Assembly: GCA_963853835.1 (NCBI GenBank)
Contig: OY970822.1
Coordinates: 13,145,501-13,209,500 of the forward strand
Length of the DNA: 64,000 nt
DNA from: Calendula officinalis
Taxonomy: Eukaryota; Streptophyta; Magnoliopsida; Asterales; Asteraceae
Direction of reading: 5' to 3'
Every line of letters begins with the position of its first letter. Position 1 is the first letter of the stretch. The translations under genes were made by a program, and so were the position numbers. This document shows, piece by piece, positions 58,701-64,000 of the stretch. The notes beneath the pieces are model-generated. The model was not told the DNA's origin, searched no databases, and worked only from the letters and a program-made list of their open reading frames with translations.

Positions 58701-60046
58701 ATTTGGGTGGTAGGGTTAGGTAAAGTTGTGTGGCCCGATCCGATAACTGGTACCCGATTTCCATTCCCGACAAATACAAACTTAATAGGGGAAACACAAG
58801 GGGTAGATAATTTACCTGGATCTGAAGTGAGATGAGATGTGGCACCGGAGTCCATGTACCATTGATCGTCATTTGGGTCCATAGTCATCGACGAAAAAGC
58901 CGCACCTATTGCAGATGGGTCAAGTGGGTTTACCTCAGTTAAATGTGCTTGAGCTTGAGAGGGGGCCTGCTGGTTTGTAGAGTTCGGCTGTGTAGGAGCT
59001 GCAGCCCAATTGGTGGCCCAACCTTGTTGAGTTGGATAAGGGCAGGGTGGAGGCGTGGCCCACCAAGGAGGAGTAGCCCAATAATTTTGAGGAGGAAATC
59101 CAGCCCAACTGTTATTGAAGTTGTTTGGGCCTCGGCTGTTTGATGAGTATGTCTGCGATGAGCGATTGTTGGCCGTCGAGCGAGATTGTGATCCAGACGT
59201 AGGGGGCCGGCGATTCGAACGATCATTTGATCGATTTGAAGGGTTTCTGTTATTGCGATGGTAACTGTTTGTGGTTGGAGATCGATTCCGGCTTGGTGGC
59301 GGAGAGCGATTGCGAGCAGGAGGATGGCGATCGACAGTCGCAGCAACTTCGATTGGGGAATTTGTTTCCCGTGCCCGATGGCGCTGCTGCTCAAGCTGCA
59401 ACATTGAGCAAGCGGTGTCCCAAGGTGGCATGGTTTGGTTGAGATAAGCTGCAACAGTGTCGAATTCGGAAGGCAAGCCTCGAACCAATTGAAGGACCAT
59501 GCGGGTTTCATTCACAGGACATTCAACATCGTTCAATTGGCTTGCCAGATCCTTGATTCGTTGACAATACGCCTCAAGAGAGGAAACGGATCGAAGATTG
59601 AGGTTATTGAATTCATGTTCTAAGGCAGCAGCCCTAGAACCTTTATTATTGAGGAAGATGTTTTGAACTTTTGTCCAGGTTTTGTATGCCGTGGAATCTT
59701 CTTCAAGGACTCGGGCAAGAATATCATCAGAGATTGTGCCATAGATCCATTGAAGGACAATGGCATCAATTTCCGACCATTCTTGATAGGCCGGGTCTGT
59801 TTCGAGGGGCGGGGTGGAGCCATCAATGTGGGTGAGGACTTTATATCCTTTGGCATGTAATTTAAACAGCCGGACCCACGAAGAATATGAAACTTTGGTG
59901 CCGTCCAGAATACGAATCTTATTCTGGATGTTAGTGACAGTATAGGCTGGATGCAAAGATTTGGTGGCTGTGTTTGTTGGTGTTCCAGTCATTTTGGATG
60001 GAAAACAGAAGAGAAAAGAAAAAAATTGAAGGTTTGAAACAGACAA
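55703..60046 (-). CDS. copia Gag-Pol polyprotein of element D
   Basis: An unbroken ORF of 1447 codons; the likelier start is Met19 at 59992 (MTGTPTNTATK). Order: Gag (about 30-230), an Arg/Asn/Ser-rich then Trp/Pro-rich segment (240-345) without any CCHC knuckle, protease with DSGA (399-402), the integrase zinc site (HSRLGH...CHSC, 529-563), an integrase core with D590, D652 and E688 in D-D(35)-E spacing, a Pro/Thr-rich linker (about 835-900), reverse transcriptase with LDVKNAFLHGDL and YVDD (about 1126-1129), and RNase H with AYSDADWGG, SSAEAEY and DNISA. The protein makes particles, copies RNA into DNA and inserts it. The final Tyr codon and the stop fall within the LTR. No defect is seen. 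Confidence 0.96.
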   Translation of the reverse strand: MSVSNLQFFSFLFCFPSKMTGTPTNTATKSLHPAYTVTNIQNKIRILDGTKVSYSSWVRLFKLHAKGYKVLTHIDGSTPPLETDPAYQEWSEIDAIVLQWIYGTISDDILARVLEEDSTAYKTWTKVQNIFLNNKGSRAAALEHEFNNLNLRSVSSLEAYCQRIKDLASQLNDVECPVNETRMVLQLVRGLPSEFDTVAAYLNQTMPPWDTACSMLQLEQQRHRARETNSPIEVAATVDRHPPARNRSPPPSRNRSPTTNSYHRNNRNPSNRSNDRSNRRPPTSGSQSRSTANNRSSQTYSSNSRGPNNFNNSWAGFPPQNYWATPPWWATPPPCPYPTQQGWATNWAAAPTQPNSTNQQAPSQAQAHLTEVNPLDPSAIGAAFSSMTMDPNDDQWYMDSGATSHLTSDPGKLSTPCVSPIKFVFVGNGNRVPVIGSGHTTLPNPTTQIKLNEILHTPHVVKNLISVRKFCIHNQFSVEFDPYGFSIKDYKSGKHLSRHNSTGDLYPFTEPSTTPASAHFITATSPLWHSRLGHPGNNVMDFLNHNKLISCNKIDRDSICHSCQIAKHKRLPFKNSTSTTLKPFDLVHADLWTSPIQSKTGFKYYLILIDDFTHFTWTFPIKYKSETYEKIKHFYRFIKTQFNTDTKTFQCDKGGEFDNHSFHNFATTAGLHIRFSCPHTSQQNGTAERMIRRINELMLSLLTHASLPPHFWVEALHTACYLHNILPTTLLANRTPTSALYLKNPTYDHLRVFGCACFPNLSATRQHKLAPRSTPCLFLGYPAQYRGYRCLDITTGKIILSRHVTFDETLFPYANIKPTTPHNYTFLDSDPSPLFFHPHTHTPSNNPETPTHNTPPTPTPTPPTPPPPTNIPQPPSPPPTYYPLTYSRRQPPTPNPPPTSHPMTTRSKAGITKPNPPLNLNTVTQHPLISPLPKSHNHALSDPNWHSAMTDEHTALIGNNTWDLVPRPPDAHVIRCMWLYRHKFHANGTLARYKARLVVNGKSQQVGIDCDETFSPVVKPTTIRTVLSLAVSRSWPIHQLDVKNAFLHGDLKETVYMFQPPGFVDPKHPKHVCRLKKSLYGLKQAPRAWYHRFATYIHSCGFQSTTSDNSLFVFHKGNKMAYLLLYVDDIILTASDNITLRYFIDSLSKEFAMSDLGSIHHFLGIHVKQQNGGLFLTQEQYVHDILKRANMQNCKSSATPVDTSSKLSETTGAFMKDPTLYRSLAGALQYLTFTRPDITYAVQQICLFMHAPREPHFNFLKRILRYLKGTSDHGLHITPSKSTKLTAYSDADWGGCPDSRRSTSGYCVFLGDNIISWSSKRQPTISRSSAEAEYKGVANAAAETTWLRNLLLELHLPLRQATIIYCDNISAVYLTQNPVQHQRTKHIEIDIHFVREKVRMGSLRVLHVPADYQYADIFTKGLPRQLFTRFRSSLSIRPATDSTAGEY
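55709..55717 (-). other. polypurine tract of copia element D
   Basis: The minus strand reads GCGGGGGAG directly before the LTR. It overlaps the last codons of gag-pol. Confidence 0.85.
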
Positions 60047-60135
60047 AACAGGATCGGAGCTCTTGGCTCGTGGAAGAGAGGCTCTGTAGCCGTAGCTAGA
60101 GAGAACAAAAAGAAAAGGTCAGGTATGAGCTCTTA

Positions 60136-60147
60136 GCTCTGATACCA
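60136..60147 (-). other. primer binding site of copia element D
   Basis: The minus strand reads TGGTATCAGAGC, matching initiator tRNA-Met, with no gap to the LTR at 60148. Confidence 0.93.
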
Positions 60148-60342
60148 TGAAATGAATTGAATTGCTTGCCTCATTCCATTACATTACCATGGTATTTATA
60201 CATAGAGAAAAGGGAATATTACAGGAATATGCTATTCTATTCTAAGCCTATAATATATGCTATCAATGCTAATTTACACAAATATGGAAATAATATACAC
60301 TATTGATTTCTGTTGACCAGCCATAGTTTGTTTCCGTTAATA
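60148..60342 (-). repeat. 5' LTR of copia element D
   Basis: The LTR is 195 bp with no difference from 55514-55708 found by eye. It is followed by the target duplication CTGAT. Confidence 0.94.
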
Positions 60343-60347
60343 CTGAT

Positions 60348-60871
60348 GGGGTGCTATTAATGCTATTGTGTGTTTCTTGGATCCAATATTATTAGTTGGT
60401 GTTCTAAGAAACAATATATAGTTGCACATCCTAGTACTGAGGCAGAGTATCGTTCTTTAGCCCCAACTGCAGCTGAGATTCTATAGGTTGTGTCTTTACT
60501 TGGAGAGTTACACATGTCCCTTTCTTGTCCACGTACTTTCTGGTGTGACAATCTTGGCGCTGCATATCTTGTAGCCAATTTGATGGTTCATTATCCTATG
60601 AAACACCTTGAGATTGACTTGCATTTGTAAGATAATATATTTTAAGTTTATTGTATGACCTAAGCCCAACTGCCACACCAGAGCGTGATCAATAATACAG
60701 TTACCCCTACGCGGTTTTCATTATTTTACTACATTTCATACGAGATATGGTTCTTGCATAGACATTACCAATTCGCTCTGTCTCTACAAGTTATCAGTTG
60801 GCAGATGTGTTGACCAAAGAAATTTCTTCCCGTCACTTTGGTCACCTCTAATCGGACATTCAACTTGAGGG
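60348..60871 (+). pseudogene. old copia remnant, RNase H region (right of element D)
   Basis: The plus strand reads VCFLGSNIISW, STEAEYRSLA, TAAEIL (then a stop), FWCDNLGAAYL and MKHLEIDLHL, then after about 110 foreign bases (60627-60735) SYQLADVLTKEIS. These are the standard motifs of copia RNase H. Stops, the inserted piece and a deletion after the first Asp mark it as dead. A polypurine-like CTTGAGGG precedes the LTR remnant at 60872. Confidence 0.85.
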
Positions 60872-61074
60872 TGATATTAGATATAGTCATATGATATCTG
60901 AGTTTAGAGTTGGAGTTATAGCTGTTCTGAGTTTAGAGTTGGGCTTATACGCCGCCATGTGTACATAGTTTGTAAGAGTTGGTTAGGAATTGTGTTAGTT
61001 TAGTTATGTACACTTGTATATACATGCATTGCTGAAATAATAATGACATACAATAATATTTTACACAAATTTAC
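60872..61074 (+). repeat. 3' LTR remnant of the old copia element
   Basis: It starts TGATATTAGATATAG after a purine tract and ends near TTTTACA. It contains two copies of GAGTTTAGAGTTGG. No partner LTR was found, so the end is approximate. Confidence 0.55.
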
Positions 61075-63590
61075 AATGTTCGGTTATCTCCATTCAGTTT
61101 CATTATTTTATTTATGATAGAAATAGTAATACGTTTGTGCATTTTATTTTATTTTAATTTTTAACTAAGTTTTAACTATTAAAATTAAACCTTAAGTACT
61201 TGCTTCCTGAACATGTTGGTTCATGCCATTTGCGCATCTCTTTCTTTGTTATATGCGTTTCGGGATCTTTGCATTCTAATATGTGTTCATAAAAAGATAA
61301 GTTACAATTTTTCGAAACTTATTTATTTTTAATGATAATAAGGATAGTAAGTAACTAACTAGTCTAATCTTTAATGATGTGCTTCTGTTTTCTCTTCCAA
61401 GAATTAGTATATTCCAGGTGATGCTTTATCCATGAACGTTCTTCAGATGTTACTAAATATGATAATAAATCAAGCTATATACTTATGTGCCCTAAAAAGA
61501 TGCTATGTTGTAGAATGCTGGGACCCAAGCTCTAGTACATTATCCCAGTAAACTCTCTAGTCAACTACTTATTTATCTTGCTTTCTCTGTTCTAAAGTTA
61601 TTGCAAGAAACAGGGTACAATTTCCAGTCCATATATAATACTTTATGCGACTATTAATTAAGATTTAAGAAATTACATTAGTTAGGTTCATTTAATTTGG
61701 GTTTATGTCCAGGCATTTAGTGACAAAAGTAGAGACTACACAGTCTCCACCTAGCAAACTACCCAGCCCGATCAAATGTACTCATCTGGTAGTTCGGGTC
61801 AGACTTAACAGCCCGGTCGAGCACCCTAGTTGGGCCCAAATATGCAAGGTGGCCAAACAACCTTACCTGGTCAAGCATACAGAGGATCACCACCCACGGG
61901 CATACATTTTCCCCTTCAACGTACCAATCTCAAAACTCAAAACGGCTTAAACCTACACCTTTTCTTGTACGGTTCAAATTTTATTAAATTTTTTCTATGT
62001 TTGAAGGGATTATATTTTGATGCAATACCAAAAGTGAAATTTATCTTCTTCTTTTATTTTTGTATTACTGTTTTCAGGTTTTTGCTTCATGTTATGATAC
62101 TTAACCGACAGATTTTGAGTATTCTTTTATTTTTGTTTATAAAATGATTTTGAAACATATGATTAGATATGAATGGTGACAAGAAAGAGAGCTTGTGCAT
62201 TAATGATTTTAATTTTAAAAGAAGCAAGAGGTACATTTGATTAAAACTCATGGGTACATAAAAACACGCCTAATGGGAAGCTACATATATAGTGTGGGGA
62301 TGCTTCTAAATTTCAATTTCAAAATTTAATTTTCCATGTGCATATGAGCCCTGTCCATTTATATTATGGTCCAACCCTATTCGTAAAATTTAAGACGAAC
62401 AGTTTTTTTTTATTTTTGTAATCTGCAACGTGGTTTTGAATTTAAGGGGTGTTTGTGATTCATTTTGAAAATATATTATTCGTTTTTAAAATGAATAATT
62501 ATATAATCAACGATTACAAAACCTGATTATGAAAAATAGTGTTTGAATTTGATTATAGTGTTTGAAATCGCAATAATCATATACTCATTTTTGTAGTGTT
62601 TAACACACCTGATTATTTAAAAAATCGCTTTCAAATAGTTTTGAATATATACTTAAATATACCATAAAATATGCTCTTAGCTAAATTTTTGTATAAAAGT
62701 GATTATTTAATCCATAAATAATCATATAATTATCAAGAAACACGAATTATCCAAACTTAAAATGCACATCCGAGTATCCAGCACACTTGGTATAAGATGA
62801 TATGGATGTGTTAATGGTTATGATCACCGGGTGGTATGAAAGTTGGAAGTGGTGTTTCAGGATGTGGGTTGATGATTTACGTAGTAACATAAAAGATCCG
62901 TACAAACGTACATTTGGTATTTGATAGTTTTTCTTTTTATAAATAGAAAAGACCGTGTTTGAGAAGTATGGGTAAAAATGTCAGAATATGTTTTTTTGTT
63001 GTTATGCATAACCAACTTTTATTGTGTAAGAGTCACCACCGATCTATCAAATTACGTAGGCCGGTGCCAAGTTTTCTTGTGAGGGTTTTATATATGATTA
63101 ATTAAGAGCATAAAAGCTAGTGGTATATAAAGTAAAAAAAAAACCTTTTTATAAATGAAAATGGGTATTTTCCATTATAACATGTTCCTTCAGGGTGGAT
63201 GAACATTGTTTGTTATGTATTATAGACCTAACTTTTGTCGTGGCTGCTTCCATATACTATTAATGGTCATTTGATAATATTTACCCTGTAAATTAATATA
63301 ATTATTTGAATAAATATTAGATTTGCAAGCAGTTGGAGTTGGAGACAATGTTTGTTTGGGATATAGATTGACGGATAAACCACGTATGTAATGGACCCGT
63401 TAAAATTGAATGTTGGCCATGTTAATCTGTTTAATTGTTGAGGGTATTAATGTAGATTTGAACAAAGGGGGAAACATGTATAAGATCGTGCCACATCAAA
63501 TCTCAGTATACATGCATATCACTCAGCGTCACACTTCTTTAATACTACATGTAATTCAATAAATAAAGTTGTATTTAACCCGTTAATTAA
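61075..63590. other. AT-rich spacer with one GC-richer patch
   Basis: 61715-61930 is GC-richer (AGCCCGGTCGAGCACCCTAG and similar) and holds an 81-codon frame with no family features; it may be a piece of LTR or other repeat. The stretch 62440-62770 has GGGGTGTTTGTGATTC and GAAACACGAATTATCC, possibly worn transposon ends. No gene was found. Confidence 0.45.
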
Positions 63591-63606
63591 GAGTGTTTAT
63601 GGATCA

Positions 63607-63752
63607 GCAAAGGGTTTGTAGTCTAGCGGTATAAGGTATTAGAAGGTGATTCCCTTTAGCATGGGGTCAAGGGTTCAAGTCCCGTTGTTAATTAATGATG
63701 TAGAATTATAAGTAGTGTAGAGCGTGAGTATGTTTACTGTTAAAAAAAAAAA
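63607..63752 (+). mobile_element. tRNA-derived SINE with target duplication
   Basis: The A box TAGTCTAGCGGT (63619-63630) and B box GGTTCAAGTCC (63672-63682) are spaced as in a tRNA-derived pol III promoter. An A-rich tail ends the 146-bp element. The 16-bp direct repeat GAGTGTTTATGGATCA / GAGGGTTTATGGATCA (63591-63606 and 63753-63768, one mismatch) flanks it. Confidence 0.88.
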
Positions 63753-63768
63753 GAGGGTTTATGGATCA

Positions 63769-64000
63769 AATCAAGAACATGTGAAGACTTGAATTTATAT
63801 CGCTATTTTGTTTATTGTTTTTGATACATGGCTTTACTATGGATGAATTTTGTATTATGTAGGCGTATCAAGATGTTGAATTTGACTATTTCGTTGTATA
63901 AACTTTGCATATATCCAAGCTGATGTTTAACTCTCTTTTTTTTTACTAATTATTTGGTTATTCATATACTTTAGTGCTATTTTTATATTTTAGTATCAAT
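63769..64000. other. AT-rich spacer to window end
   Basis: Nothing recognisable. Confidence 0.5.

Larger units (their letters stand above)
55514..60342 (-). mobile_element. young, apparently intact Ty1/copia element D
   Basis: The element is 4829 bp with two 195-bp LTRs that look identical base for base, the target duplication CTGAT (55509-55513 and 60343-60347), a tRNA-Met primer site, a polypurine tract and one unbroken gag-pol ORF. Short LTRs and a single ORF suggest the Ale/Retrofit group. All parts needed for movement seem present, so recent insertion and possibly present activity are likely. It sits in an older copia remnant in the opposite direction. Confidence 0.95.

Noticed and set aside
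61705..61950. 81-codon frame in a GC-richer patch as a gene
   Set aside because: No domain, no clear splice context and no conserved pattern; it is more likely part of a repeat.
63607..63700. tRNA gene
   Set aside because: A and B boxes are present, but no full cloverleaf or anticodon arm can be drawn, and the A-tail and duplication mark a SINE.

Overview
The window is nuclear DNA from a flowering plant. It is AT-rich, has sparse intron-bearing genes with plant splice sites, and is dominated by plant transposons: Ty1/copia and Ty3-type LTR elements, a plant LINE, SINEs, hAT, Mutator, Harbinger and Stowaway elements. It also holds a miR169 hairpin and a NAC gene with a miR164 site. The copia Gag type (MTDNNESTQ start, two CCHC knuckles) suggests an asterid, perhaps Asteraceae; that is inference, not proof.

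Layout. 1-3947: 5' part (minus strand) of a large copia element A, cut by the window edge. 6570-17345: second copy B of the same family, with LTRs and an AAAAC target duplication. Its gag is split by element C (7831-15831), an 8.0 kb Ty3-type element with 2283-bp LTRs that carries gag but no pol. 17346-23906: MITEs, SINE-like pieces and AT-rich spacer. 23907-25043: three-exon NAC transcription factor gene (minus), close to the NAC100/ORE1 group. 25200-34100: spacer packed with small DNA transposons, a SINE and a truncated LINE. 34969-35990: dead PPR gene, then a 54-codon membrane-protein-like ORF. 36524-39081: hAT element, Stowaway and a Mutator-type MITE nested in a relative. 39416-39525: MIR169 precursor (minus). 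41923-42986: Pack-MULE carrying a stolen 5' piece of the splicing-factor gene SF3B3. 45015-47473: KH-domain RNA-binding protein gene (minus). 47637-53336: decayed full-length LINE directly upstream of it. 53780-55262: pseudogene built of a repeated module I do not recognise. 55514-60342: young, apparently intact copia element D, inserted in the RNase H region of an older copia remnant. 61075-64000: spacer with one clean SINE.

Host genes are few: the NAC factor, the KH protein, the small ORF and MIR169. miR169 is known to act on NF-YA mRNAs and miR164 on NAC mRNAs, so the window holds one microRNA source and one target of a different microRNA. The KH gene, PPR remnant and small ORF may be a shared block with Arabidopsis chromosome 5 (from memory, to be checked). 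The strongest unusual items are the SF3B3 Pack-MULE, the young copia with non-canonical TA...CA LTR ends and no zinc knuckle, the gag-only Ty3 element, a short motif shared by the LTR and gag of the large copia family, and the tandem-module pseudogene.
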